NCBI RefSeq assembly: GCF_900101885.1
Contig: NZ_FNAN01000017.1
Coordinates: 124,001-188,000 of the forward strand
Origin: Dyadobacter soli
Lineage (GTDB): Bacteria > Bacteroidota > Bacteroidia > Cytophagales > Spirosomataceae
Length of the DNA stretch: 64,000 nucleotides
Direction: 5' to 3'
The translations under genes and the position numbers were made by a program. A model generated the notes under the pieces. It was not told the DNA's origin. It ran no database searches and saw nothing but the letters and a program-made list of their open reading frames with translations. Of this stretch, positions 1 through 8,279 are shown in pieces; the first letter of the stretch is position 1, and every line of letters starts with the position of its first letter.

Positions 1-69
1 AGGTTACTAGTCCGTTACATCAAGGAAGTGGGTATGCCTACCCTGAAGGCACTGTCAGCCCAAACCTAG
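1..69 (+). CDS. 3' end of an unidentified gene
   Basis: A frame is open from the left edge and encodes 22 residues (beginning RLLVRYIKEV and ending LSAQT) before a TAG stop. The peptide reads like the amphipathic C-terminal helix of a protein, but the fragment is too short to assign a family. It could also be a chance open frame, so this is a weak call. Confidence 0.3.
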   Translation, partial: RLLVRYIKEVGMPTLKALSAQT

Positions 70-103
70 CGGGCGAAGGCCATTAATTTTGTTCTGTAGA
101 TAA

Positions 104-438
104 AAAGGAAATTTAAGCCGGGAGGCCGAAAAGGAGCGATATTTAAACCAGGCACTTCATCAAGAATTATTCCCTAAATTTCAAGAAATGAACAAGAACG
201 GTTTTTCGACGAATACCAGAGTCTGATGATGACAGACTTGGGAAATACAAAAAATAGCCCTTCTTTTCACTGCAAGGTGCCCAGATCCGTTAAGGCGACG
301 CGTATCGAGATAGCCGAAAAATGGTGTGAAAAAGTAATGGAGCAGCAAGGAGGATGCCTGATCAAGGTTTCCGCGCCCATAGCTAAACTTTACCGACCGA
401 CGTATAAAAACCTGCTTTTTCCCAAATTCGATAGGTAG
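104..438 (+). pseudogene. possible decayed gene in two frames
   Basis: One frame is open from about 104 and encodes charged, helical-looking sequence (AEKERYLNQALHQELFPKFQ) until a TGA at 224-226. A second frame, open from 178 to a TAG at 436-438, continues with a similar character (ERFFDEYQSLM, then TRIEIAEKWCEKVMEQQ). A single frameshift near 180-190 would join them into one product of about 110 residues. No family was recognised and no good start codon was found. Nothing else was seen in the rest of the gap up to 624. Confidence 0.22.
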
Positions 439-624
439 ACAATACGGCGCCATTGATCATCTCATTCCGTGGCGGATTGATCACCAGCTGCGATTCGCTA
501 AGTCCTGGTTGACTTGCTGCCGGTACCCTTAGTGGTCAAAAGAGACATAGGGAGGTCAATTGAGATCGAAATGACTTGGTCAACCAAATTTGAAATCAGC
601 ACAGCCGCTCGGCGTTGATCAGTT

Positions 625-1908
625 TCAATGTGATTTCGACAGCAAAACGCCATCTTTGACCACCATTTTAGGTTGTGACAGTGTTGCGGCAAAGTCTTGT
701 TCCAAATCACCCTCAAAGAATACAACATCTGCCTTCATACCTTTTCGGATTGCCCCGATTTGATTTTCTGCGCGCAAAACTTTGGCAGGATTCACAGTGG
801 CATATTGCATTACCTCTGCGACTGGAATGCCTGCCTCATAATAGGATACAAGCACATCGACTGAACTTTTCCCGCGATCGAGGCCTTCAATATCTAGGTA
901 ATAATCGGAGCCAAAAACGATACTAACCCCTCTAGTGACGGCCCTTTTCAGCCGATCATGCATTCCCTGCAAATTACTTTCAAGATAATCGTCCGCTTCC
1001 TTTCCCTTCATACCAATCCCGTCAATCATGATCTTACCCTGTTTTCGTGATATATCTGTCGGGACCAGGTAAACGTGACGCTCGGCCATCAGTTGTATGG
1101 TGCTGTCAGACAGCGTATATCCGTGCTCAATTCCGTTAACACCTGCAAGTATTGCATTACGTGCCGCTTTGTCGGAATTGGTGTGGGCTGTAACCGTTAG
1201 GCCATGCGATTTTGAAGCTTCAACGATTGCCGTCAGCAGCTCTTTTTTCAATAGCCCGTGATCCGTATCGGCACAAACTTTGATCACATTTACGCCATGC
1301 TGTGCATGTGCATCGACCGCTTTCTTTGCATCTTGCGTATTACGTATTATGCTATACTCCTGGTCGATCAGGAAAGTATCTGCCGGCGCAAGTTTGGAAA
1401 ATTGACCGCCTGGACCACTCAGGATGGGTCCCGACACAAACATAGTCAGGCTACCTTTTTTAGTGGAAAGTTCTTTTTGCAGTTTGATGTCAAGGTACTG
1501 GCCGGAGTTTCCAAGATCGCGACTGGTGGTAATACCTGCTTCCAGGCAACTCTGCGCAAGTTTTAGTCCTTGCGCGATGCGTTCTTGTGACGGTATTTTG
1601 GAAGCATTGTTGAAGCCTTCGCTTGTTTTTGTTTGCTTTTGATTAAATACCAAATGCGTATGCATATCAATCAAACCAGGAGTGGCAGTGCAGCCATTTA
1701 AATCAATCTCTTTGACACCCTTGGGCTTTTTAACGTTTGTCCCTACTTGCTGAATTATGCCGTCCGATATCAAGATCTGCTGGTTTGTTAAAAATGTTTT
1801 TTTCTGGGAGTCATAGAGCTTTCCAACCCGGAACAATAATGACTGGGCTTCTTGGGCATAGGTTGTTAAGGAAATTATAAAAGCAAAAACGGTGAGGATA
1901 ATTCGCAT
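625..1908 (-). CDS. secreted amidohydrolase family protein (imidazolonepropionase-like)
   Basis: This is a metal-dependent hydrolase of the amidohydrolase superfamily that probably cleaves a cyclic amide or an Xaa-Pro-type dipeptide in the periplasm. An N-terminal signal peptide (residues 1-18, ending LTTYAQ) precedes a small beta domain and then the HxH metal motif (GLIDMHTHL, H83 and H85). A lysine-bearing strand (NVIKVCADTDHG), the later metal histidines (TAHTNS, GIEHGY) and the catalytic aspartate (FGSDYYLD) follow in the usual order. The start at 1908 is preferred over an upstream ATG because it places the signal peptide at the N-terminus. Length (427 residues) is normal. It stands alone, and the substrate cannot be read from sequence. 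Confidence 0.85.
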   Translation of the reverse strand: MRIILTVFAFIISLTTYAQEAQSLLFRVGKLYDSQKKTFLTNQQILISDGIIQQVGTNVKKPKGVKEIDLNGCTATPGLIDMHTHLVFNQKQTKTSEGFNNASKIPSQERIAQGLKLAQSCLEAGITTSRDLGNSGQYLDIKLQKELSTKKGSLTMFVSGPILSGPGGQFSKLAPADTFLIDQEYSIIRNTQDAKKAVDAHAQHGVNVIKVCADTDHGLLKKELLTAIVEASKSHGLTVTAHTNSDKAARNAILAGVNGIEHGYTLSDSTIQLMAERHVYLVPTDISRKQGKIMIDGIGMKGKEADDYLESNLQGMHDRLKRAVTRGVSIVFGSDYYLDIEGLDRGKSSVDVLVSYYEAGIPVAEVMQYATVNPAKVLRAENQIGAIRKGMKADVVFFEGDLEQDFAATLSQPKMVVKDGVLLSKSH

Positions 1909-2123
1909 AGGCTGGTTGAGAAGATGTTCCGCTACCATAAGGGCGCGACCGGCGCGATTTTACCCATTGATTCAAATCGAAAGTCAGAATTAATGAAACG
2001 AGTTTTCGTTAAAACTGTTACCAATTTTGCCAGGGAAATACCGGGATTTTCGCGCTCTTACACGGTCGATTGTTCCAACCAAAAAGGATCGATATGTATC
2101 CGGTTAACAAAAGACTTTTTCTT

Positions 2124-2548
2124 ATGGAAAAGCTGGTATTTCCGCTGATGATCTCATTTGTGTTTGTTGCCTGTAAAAAAGATAACCCTGACCCGACGCC
2201 GGAAATTGAAACTATTGTGGGCACATGGAAACATATTGCTTACGAAAAATAGTCAACGGGACGAAAACTTGGGCTGCTATTGATGGTGACCCCAACTACA
2301 TGAGTTTCAGATATGATGGTTTAGTGCTTGACGCAAAGGGTTTGCCTGCGTGCTGCGCACCAATGGCATATTTTGTAAATGGGGTACTGTTTGAAGTAAA
2401 ACCGAAGACACCAGTACCGGTTAACGAACGCTGTTATTCGGTTGATTGTCTAAGTTGCGACACATGGGATATTGAACAAACCGGAAATGAGCTTATTGTC
2501 TACACCTGTGCCCCCGTTAGAAGAGGCTCGAAATACATCCGGAAGTAA
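2124..2548 (+). pseudogene. lipocalin-like lipoprotein gene, broken by a frameshift
   Basis: The 5' part encodes a lipoprotein signal (MEKLVFPLMISFVFVACKKD, with the lipobox cysteine followed by KKD) and the GTW motif that starts lipocalin-like domains in Bacteroidota (TIVGTWKHIAYEK). It then stops at TAG 2250-2252, directly after a run of five A. Adding one A to that run joins it without interruption to the other frame (KIVNGTKTWAAIDGDPNYMS), which runs to 2548 and carries a cysteine-rich middle (ACCAP, RCYSVDCLSC) and the terminal strand WDIEQTGNELIVYTC. The reconstructed product would be about 140 residues, normal for such lipoproteins. The break may be a sequencing error in the homopolymer, a true mutation or phase variation. 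Confidence 0.7.
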
Positions 2549-2827
2549 TTCTGTTTCGGTTAATGCTCCTTGTTACTTTAACAACGACTAGATAATACGC
2601 GGTTCCTATTGATAGAAGCAATCAGAAATTCCACAGTTCTGCTATGAGATTTGCCACGTGTGCCGGTCTGCGCACCGCTGCGTGGTTCTTCGTGTGGCAA
2701 GTTGCAGCGCAGGTTTTTCTATTCAGGACTGGAAGATGGTTACCCATTTGAAAATCGAAAGGGTCTAGGATTTCCACATTGGGGATTTTAGCTTTGTTTT
2801 CTTCGCAATGCTAAAATAGAAAAAACA

Positions 2828-3154
2828 ATGGAAAGGATGAGGGGAACGGATGAGGCCAAAGCGGGCCTGTCGCTAGATCAATTAGTCACGCTTGCAGACC
2901 TGAGAAGCGTTCGGGATGAGCTCTTGGCAGCGATTACCAGAACGAGGGTATCTTCGTTAGATACTACAAAGAAATGGCTCAAATCGTCTGAGGTTAGAAA
3001 ACTACTAAACATTTCACCCGGCAAGTTACTGGCGCTCAGAGTTGGTCGTCAACTCGCATTTGTGAGATTGGGTGGAGTAATCTACTACGACAGGGACGAC
3101 ATTGAGGCGATGATCCAAAAAGCTAAAGTACCAACCTTGATTGGCACGGCATGA
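2828..3154 (+). CDS. MerR-like helix-turn-helix protein of mobile elements (HTH_17 type)
   Basis: The C-terminal half has the winged-HTH layout of excisionase-family proteins: KKWLKSSEVRKLLNISPGKL, then a basic stretch and GGVIYYDRDDIEAMIQ. The N-terminal 40 residues are a charged helix (LVTLADLRSVRDELLAAI). Proteins of this size with LLNIS..L..LR..G.L.F...GG..YY...DIE are common in Bacteroidota integrative elements, where they precede a second small gene, as here. The stop codon overlaps the start of the next gene in ATGA. The likely role is DNA binding in control or excision of an element; no intact integrase lies beside it. Confidence 0.75.
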   Translation: MERMRGTDEAKAGLSLDQLVTLADLRSVRDELLAAITRTRVSSLDTTKKWLKSSEVRKLLNISPGKLLALRVGRQLAFVRLGGVIYYDRDDIEAMIQKAKVPTLIGTA

Positions 3155-3378
3155 ACACCGCATTCCAAACTTCCGGTCGAGGATGTGATGTCCCTCCCAG
3201 GCCGGAATACGTGGAGATTTATTTCCTTCAATGTAGGAAGACTAAGGAAGCGGCGCGCGAATTCCATCGACATTATTTACTGCGGCTTTGGCAGTCTCGG
3301 AGTGGAGAAGTTATTCAAGATTGGAAACGCCTCGCCTGGCAATGGATTTGGAATAAAAGAAGAGCAGGTAACTATTAA
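3151..3378 (+). CDS. small mobile-element protein, translationally coupled to the HTH gene
   Basis: This 75-residue protein starts at the ATG of the ATGA overlap with the upstream HTH gene. After a short variable lead it reads PRPEYVEIYFLQCRKTKEAA, then a Phe/His/Tyr-rich helix, and ends W..LAWQWIWNKR. This pattern (PTLDEV..FF....S..EA.KF..YY...GW, then W..A...W) is known from small proteins that follow HTH genes in Bacteroidota integrative and mobilizable elements. The function is unknown; a DNA-binding or replication-adaptor role is an inference from that context. Confidence 0.6.
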   Translation: MNTAFQTSGRGCDVPPRPEYVEIYFLQCRKTKEAAREFHRHYLLRLWQSRSGEVIQDWKRLAWQWIWNKRRAGNY

Positions 3379-3782
3379 TTGCCATCAGACTGTCTATACT
3401 AGTGATCGCTGTTAATTATCAATCAACTCTGATCATTATCGCAATTTTGCTAGACCATTTTTGCCGGGCCATAGTGCTATGAAATAGTTGATGACGACAG
3501 TCCTCTTGATATTTCGCAGCCCACTGTTTTGCTTCACTTTATGAGCATTCTGGACGGGAATTTACATGACCTATGAGTATGACGTTCGGTACAACATTAA
3601 ATTTCATCATGAGGAGCATTTGCTACTTGGAGAAAATTTGTTTGTATCGGCCGTATCTTGTTACCAATCTTAATGCTTATTTCCCGCCACACACTTCACA
3701 GTTGTAACTTTGAAAGTTTTCAAACCAAAGGGCCGCGCAGCTATTGAAATATGCCGATACCGTAAAAACCCTATAAGGTATT
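3379..3782. other. 403-base gap, possibly holding a decayed short frame
   Basis: No convincing gene was found. Two plus-strand frames around 3485-3670 encode protein-like segments (DDDSPLDISQPTVLLHFMSI and YEYDVRYNIKFHHEEHLLLG) that could be joined by a frameshift near 3570. No family was recognised. The promoter of the downstream AlbA_2 gene should also lie here, but no clear TTG/TAnnTTTG pair was found. Confidence 0.25.
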
Positions 3783-4739
3783 ATGAATGAGAAGATTATT
3801 AACTTGATTGCCTTTGAGCCAGAGAATTCATTACTTGACTTCAAAAGAGAGCAGTACCCAATCGGCTCCATTCCAAAGCGCAACATTGTCATCAAGGATA
3901 TACAAGCGATGGCCAATAACCCATCGGATGAAGAAAAATACATCATCATTGGAGTTGGGGAAGAAAACGGAGCGAAAACGATAGTGCCTATTGCACAATT
4001 GACTGATGATGCCCACTACCAGCAACTTGTCAATGCTAACGTCGAACCAACAATCAACTTCGAGTACAAGGGCTTCGACTATCAGGGGATGAGAATTGCC
4101 TATTTCAAGATCTTCGGTAATACAGACAGACCTTATCTGTTCAAGAAGGATGTCGCAGCTAGCGACGGAAAAGTCGAATTCAAACGAGGTGAAGGCTATA
4201 TCAGAAAAGGTACATCCACATTCATACTAGGCAGGTCGGACCTAGACGCAATTTATCAGCAAAAAAGTACAAGGAAGGATAGAAAAAACGATATAGTGGT
4301 AAGACATGATTTCAGAACCTACTATTATTCTGATGCCATAAAGTACCCCTATTTGCACATCTCAGTGGAAAACAAGTCGGCACAATCGGTATCCTTTGAT
4401 GCCGAGTTAATAATATTTAAAAACCAACTTGAGGTTAAATCGGATACCGACATTATAAGAGAGCATGCACCGAGGAGTCAGTTTGGCCATTTCACGCCTG
4501 AAATCCCTTCAATTTTCGCGCGGATTAAGAAGTACAAAGATGTATTCGAAGTCAAGACAACTCTAAAGGGCGGTATTTTGATTAACCAGGAGGATGTGGT
4601 CGAAGATATCTTTAAAAAACATACTATTCTCGATTACAGCATACATCAAAATTTTCGAGCTGTATTAGTGCTGCGAAGCGATGACTTTATAAGTGGGCCT
4701 CTACGATACCCTATTGAGACAACAATTTTTGCCAGTTGA
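3783..4739 (+). CDS. AlbA_2/Schlafen-type putative DNA- or ATP-binding protein
   Basis: The first 170 residues match the pattern of the Schlafen AlbA_2 domain: ENSLLDFKRE (the E/D..FK..E signature), KDIQAMANNPSDEEKYIIIG (helix plus glycine-rich strand for conserved nucleic acid binding), VGEENG, and near the end KRGEGYIRKGTSTFILGRSD. The remaining 150 residues are beta-rich and unassigned (HLHISVENKSAQSVSFDAEL), perhaps a recognition domain. AlbA_2 proteins in bacteria act as transcription regulators or occur in defence islands. It stands alone after mobile-element genes. A role in phage defence is only a suggestion. Confidence 0.65.
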   Translation: MNEKIINLIAFEPENSLLDFKREQYPIGSIPKRNIVIKDIQAMANNPSDEEKYIIIGVGEENGAKTIVPIAQLTDDAHYQQLVNANVEPTINFEYKGFDYQGMRIAYFKIFGNTDRPYLFKKDVAASDGKVEFKRGEGYIRKGTSTFILGRSDLDAIYQQKSTRKDRKNDIVVRHDFRTYYYSDAIKYPYLHISVENKSAQSVSFDAELIIFKNQLEVKSDTDIIREHAPRSQFGHFTPEIPSIFARIKKYKDVFEVKTTLKGGILINQEDVVEDIFKKHTILDYSIHQNFRAVLVLRSDDFISGPLRYPIETTIFAS

Positions 4740-4969
4740 ACTACTGTCTCATAAATCAGTCGGTGCCTGGTTTGATTCCAGGCTTGCTTTATTGAAAATC
4801 AGCAACTTACGTGATAAAGCTCGCTGAGTGCTTTTTTATTTGCAAACATTTTGAAGGGCTTCCAGCCGACACATAAATAATGTTACATCGAAAAAATATC
4901 AACAGACATGTTCGGACCCATTGGATCGCAAGCGGCCCCGTACGGTTTGAATATTAATATCCCAACATT

Positions 4970-5012
4970 AAAAAAGGCCACTTACAACGCGAAGTTGTAA
5001 ATTGCCTTTTCC
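4970..5012 (-). terminator. hairpin terminator below the sulfatase operon
   Basis: A perfect 7-base stem (TTACAAC/GTTGTAA, loop GCGAA) is flanked by AAAAAAGGC on the left and GCCTTTT on the right, so a U-run can form on either strand. It lies about 110 bases past the stop of the minus-strand arylsulfatase and also past the plus-strand AlbA_2 gene, so it could serve both. Nothing else was recognised between 4740 and 5121. Confidence 0.55.
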
Positions 5013-5121
5013 ATTAGATCGAATATTTTTTTGGCTTTTTTAGAAACCCTTTTATCCGTGCTTAGGGATTTTTTAAATTTTGTTTCTGAGTGATCCAAGT
5101 GATAACACGGTATTGACCAAA

Positions 5122-6732
5122 TTACTTTTTGTTTAATTCACTGAACGGAATGACACCTACCCGCTTTGCCCAAGCGTAGTAAAGTGCCTCCATTTCCCTA
5201 ACGCGGCGCGGCTCTTTTTCGGCCAAGTTTTGCAACTCCGTGCGATCGGTTTTTAGGTCATAGAGCTGCCACTGGTTAGATGGATAGTCCGAAACAAGTT
5301 TCCAGTCGCCTTGTCGAATAGCTCGATTCCCTTCGTGCTCAAAAAACAAAGCTTTATGACCTTTCCAAGATTTCCCTTGAAACACAGGCACAAGACTAAC
5401 CCCTTCTGTTGAGGTGATGTTATTACCCTTGTACGATTGAGGGTATTTTCCACCCGCAAGGTCCAGGCACGTCGCCATGATATCGATAATATGGCCCGGC
5501 CGCGGATCAATTCTTCCCCGTTTCACAATTGACGGTCCGTATGCAATAAATGGAGTCGCGGTTCCACCTTCGAACTCCCAGTGCTTGTATTGCCGAAACG
5601 GGGTATTACTTAAGTTGGCCCCCTGTATTCCATATGCTGTGAACGAATAAGGATCACTGGACGGCTTCTTGCTCCTTTCGAAAACGTCGGGCAGAAATCC
5701 AGCAGGCGTGATATTCTCATGGCTGGCCCCATTATCAGAAAGGAAGAGAATTACCGTATTTTGATCTTCTCCCAGCGCCTTTAATTTCGCCCGGATTCGA
5801 CCGATATTCTGATCCATACGGTCAATCATTGCTGCGTAAACCGCCATTTTATCCATCCAGATCAACTTTTCTTCTTCGCTAACAGTGTCCCAATCTGGGA
5901 TTTTGTTGTCACGGGGCGAAAGTTGAGTACCCGCAGGCAAAAGCCCCAAATCTTTCATCCGTTCAAACCGATCTTTACGAAGTTGATCCCAGCCTTTCCG
6001 ATATGCTGTTTTATAACGAGCGATATCTTCCGGCAACGCATGTAACGGCCAATGGGGCGCGGTATATGCCAGGTAAAGGAAAAAGGGATTGCCTTTCTGA
6101 TTTTGCTCGATAAACTCAAGGGCATGATCCGTGAATGCATTGGTAGCATAATACCCTTTTTCCGGGGTATATTCCTGATCATCCAGCGCAATAGTAAGCT
6201 TTTGATTTGGCCTGTAAGATGAATTATCAAAATAGCTACTCGCGCCGTCAATCAAGCCAAAATAGCGATCAAACCCACGTTTCACCGGCCACTGATCTGG
6301 TCTACCTCCCACGTGCCACTTACCTGCCATATAAGTCTTGTAGCCACTTTGTTTCAATGCCTCCGCGAGGGTTACACAATGTTGGTTCAAATAACCCTGA
6401 TAGGCGGGTTGCGGACGGCTATTTACCATATCACCAACGCCTGCCTGATGCTGGAACAAGCCAGTCAGCAGAGAGGCACGGGTCGGACAGCAGCGTGACG
6501 CATTATAAAATTGCGACATACGAAGCCCGTTTTTTGCCAAATCATCCAAATTCGGAGTTTGGATTTCAGAGCCAAAACAACCTATGTCCGAATAACCCAT
6601 ATCATCTGCCAGAATTAGGATGATATTGGTTTTTTTCGCTGGAGACTGCATCGTAGGAGAGCAGAGCAACAATAAAGCGGGAAGCGAAAAGAACCGCCAG
6701 ATTGCTATCGGTTTGTGAAGTGCCGAGCGCAT
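5122..6732 (-). CDS. arylsulfatase, FGly-dependent
   Basis: This is a type I sulfatase that hydrolyses sulfate esters, probably in the periplasm. An N-terminal hydrophobic signal (FFSLPALLLLCS) is followed by the metal-binding start of the fold (NIILILADDMGYSDIG, D43 and D44) and the sulfatase signature C81-C-P-T-R85 followed by ASLLTG, where C81 would be converted to formylglycine. Downstream motifs are also present (GKWHVGG, APHWPLHA, FLSDNGAS, KHWEFEGG). The 536-residue length is typical. It is the last gene of the SusC/SusD operon, 29 bases after the other sulfatase, which points to a sulfated polysaccharide or glycosaminoglycan substrate. No anaerobic sulfatase-maturating enzyme is in the window. 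Confidence 0.93.
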   Translation of the reverse strand: MRSALHKPIAIWRFFSLPALLLLCSPTMQSPAKKTNIILILADDMGYSDIGCFGSEIQTPNLDDLAKNGLRMSQFYNASRCCPTRASLLTGLFQHQAGVGDMVNSRPQPAYQGYLNQHCVTLAEALKQSGYKTYMAGKWHVGGRPDQWPVKRGFDRYFGLIDGASSYFDNSSYRPNQKLTIALDDQEYTPEKGYYATNAFTDHALEFIEQNQKGNPFFLYLAYTAPHWPLHALPEDIARYKTAYRKGWDQLRKDRFERMKDLGLLPAGTQLSPRDNKIPDWDTVSEEEKLIWMDKMAVYAAMIDRMDQNIGRIRAKLKALGEDQNTVILFLSDNGASHENITPAGFLPDVFERSKKPSSDPYSFTAYGIQGANLSNTPFRQYKHWEFEGGTATPFIAYGPSIVKRGRIDPRPGHIIDIMATCLDLAGGKYPQSYKGNNITSTEGVSLVPVFQGKSWKGHKALFFEHEGNRAIRQGDWKLVSDYPSNQWQLYDLKTDRTELQNLAEKEPRRVREMEALYYAWAKRVGVIPFSELNKK

Positions 6733-6761
6733 TTGGTTAACATACTATTTTAACAAGTGAC

Positions 6762-8240
6762 TTAATTGAACAGGCCTGTATTTCCTTTGGCCCAAACTGG
6801 ATTTATGCTTTGGACGATATCCGGATGCTTGTCGGCTATGTTATGATTTTCATGAGGATCATTTTTGTGATCATACAATTCAATAGTCGGCTTATCCGCC
6901 CGAAAGTACTTTGTCAGCCGGTAGCGATCAGTGCGCACAGAAATACCCTGTTTAAAGTAACTGTATGCTACATTATCCCAATTGGTAGATTTACCATTAC
7001 CCAACATTCCACTAAAACTTTTTCCATCAAGTCCCGCTGGTGCCTTTACATTACAAAGGTCCATTAATGTGGGGTAAATATCGATAGAGCTTACAATTTC
7101 ATGCCGAACTTGCCCGGTTTTCATCTCCGGCGTTTTCACAATCAGAACGCTGCGCAAAGCCTGATCGAAAATAGTATGCTTTCCCCATACTCGGTGGTCA
7201 CCTAGATGCCAACCATGATCACTCCAAACAATCACAATCGTATTGTTATCCAATTCCAGCTGCGTTAGCGCATCCAGTACTTTCCCTACCTGTGCATCCA
7301 CATAGCTCACACCTGCATAGTATGCATGACGTAGTTTTCGCGCATAGGCATCCGAAACCGGCTTCTCCAAACTAGCCATCTCATCCCCCAGTTTATATCC
7401 GTTGAATTCTGCGCTTTGGTGTAGGCTAGCCGGGTTTACTTTGTCGGGAATAGCAGAAGATTGTGTTAGCGGAATCCGAGCTTCATGATACATATCCCAA
7501 TATTTCCTGGGCGCGTTGAATGGCAGGTGTGGTTTAAAGAACCCTACACTCAGAAAAAAAGGCTGCCTTCTTTCAGAAAGCTCTCTTAGCTTAGTCACGG
7601 CTATTTTAGCGGATAGCCCGTCCGGATAACCTTCATCATCAACCTCTGCATTTTCGTATGGCTTCACCTGAGCCCTTTTGCTTTGGCGATTGGAACCATC
7701 GGCGTAAGCGAAAAATGCATTCCAACCTGTCTTCCATTTGCCTGGATCGAATAGCATTTCGTCCCAGCTGTGAGGTAATTCCAGCACATTGCTTTTTGGC
7801 TCCTCATATTTGTATACAAATCCATCGGCAGAATGACTGATTTTTCCAATTCCGACCGTGTAGTAGCCGCTGCGGCGCAAATTATCGATAAAAGTTTCCG
7901 GCTTCTCTCCACGCGGTTTTCCTGCTATCTCCTTTTCTATCGCTTCGTTTGTCAGTTCCACTTTGTTGCGCGGCAAACGACCGGTAAGAAGACTATACCT
8001 TGACGCACCACAAGTAGGCTGGGTGACATATTGGCGCATAAACACGGCCGACCGCTTAGCCAGTCTATCCAGATTTGGCGACTGGATAAGCGGATTTCCG
8101 TAGCACGCCAAGTCAGGACGGAGGTCGTCGATACAAATTAATATTACGTTTGAATGCTGCTGCTGAGGAGATTTATTCACTGTTAGTCCAATAGCTGCAA
8201 ACGCAATCATAGTAGCAAACCCGAATACAATCCATTTCAT
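6762..8240 (-). CDS. sulfatase, iduronate-2-sulfatase-like
   Basis: This is a second type I sulfatase. An N-terminal hydrophobic segment (IVFGFATMIAFAAIGLTV) acts as signal or anchor. The metal-binding strand is NVILICIDDLRPDLACYG, and the FGly motif is C77-G-A-S-R81 followed by YSLLTGRLP. The CxAxR form with DDLRPDL at the N-terminus is characteristic of iduronate-2-sulfatase-like enzymes. Other family motifs are GKISHS, FFKPHLPF, WSDHGWHLGDH and WGKHTIFDQALR. Length (492 residues) is normal. It follows susD by 39 bases and precedes the other sulfatase, so the operon carries two desulfating enzymes of different sulfatase subfamilies. The exact sulfate position attacked is unknown. Confidence 0.92.
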   Translation of the reverse strand: MKWIVFGFATMIAFAAIGLTVNKSPQQQHSNVILICIDDLRPDLACYGNPLIQSPNLDRLAKRSAVFMRQYVTQPTCGASRYSLLTGRLPRNKVELTNEAIEKEIAGKPRGEKPETFIDNLRRSGYYTVGIGKISHSADGFVYKYEEPKSNVLELPHSWDEMLFDPGKWKTGWNAFFAYADGSNRQSKRAQVKPYENAEVDDEGYPDGLSAKIAVTKLRELSERRQPFFLSVGFFKPHLPFNAPRKYWDMYHEARIPLTQSSAIPDKVNPASLHQSAEFNGYKLGDEMASLEKPVSDAYARKLRHAYYAGVSYVDAQVGKVLDALTQLELDNNTIVIVWSDHGWHLGDHRVWGKHTIFDQALRSVLIVKTPEMKTGQVRHEIVSSIDIYPTLMDLCNVKAPAGLDGKSFSGMLGNGKSTNWDNVAYSYFKQGISVRTDRYRLTKYFRADKPTIELYDHKNDPHENHNIADKHPDIVQSINPVWAKGNTGLFN

Positions 8241-8279
8241 AATCTTAGCACCGAATAAAAATAAACTACAATTTCAAAC

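Noticed and set aside
6207-6623. Plus-strand open frame of 138 codons as a gene
   Set aside because: It lies wholly inside the arylsulfatase gene on the other strand, which has full family motifs; the antisense frame has none.
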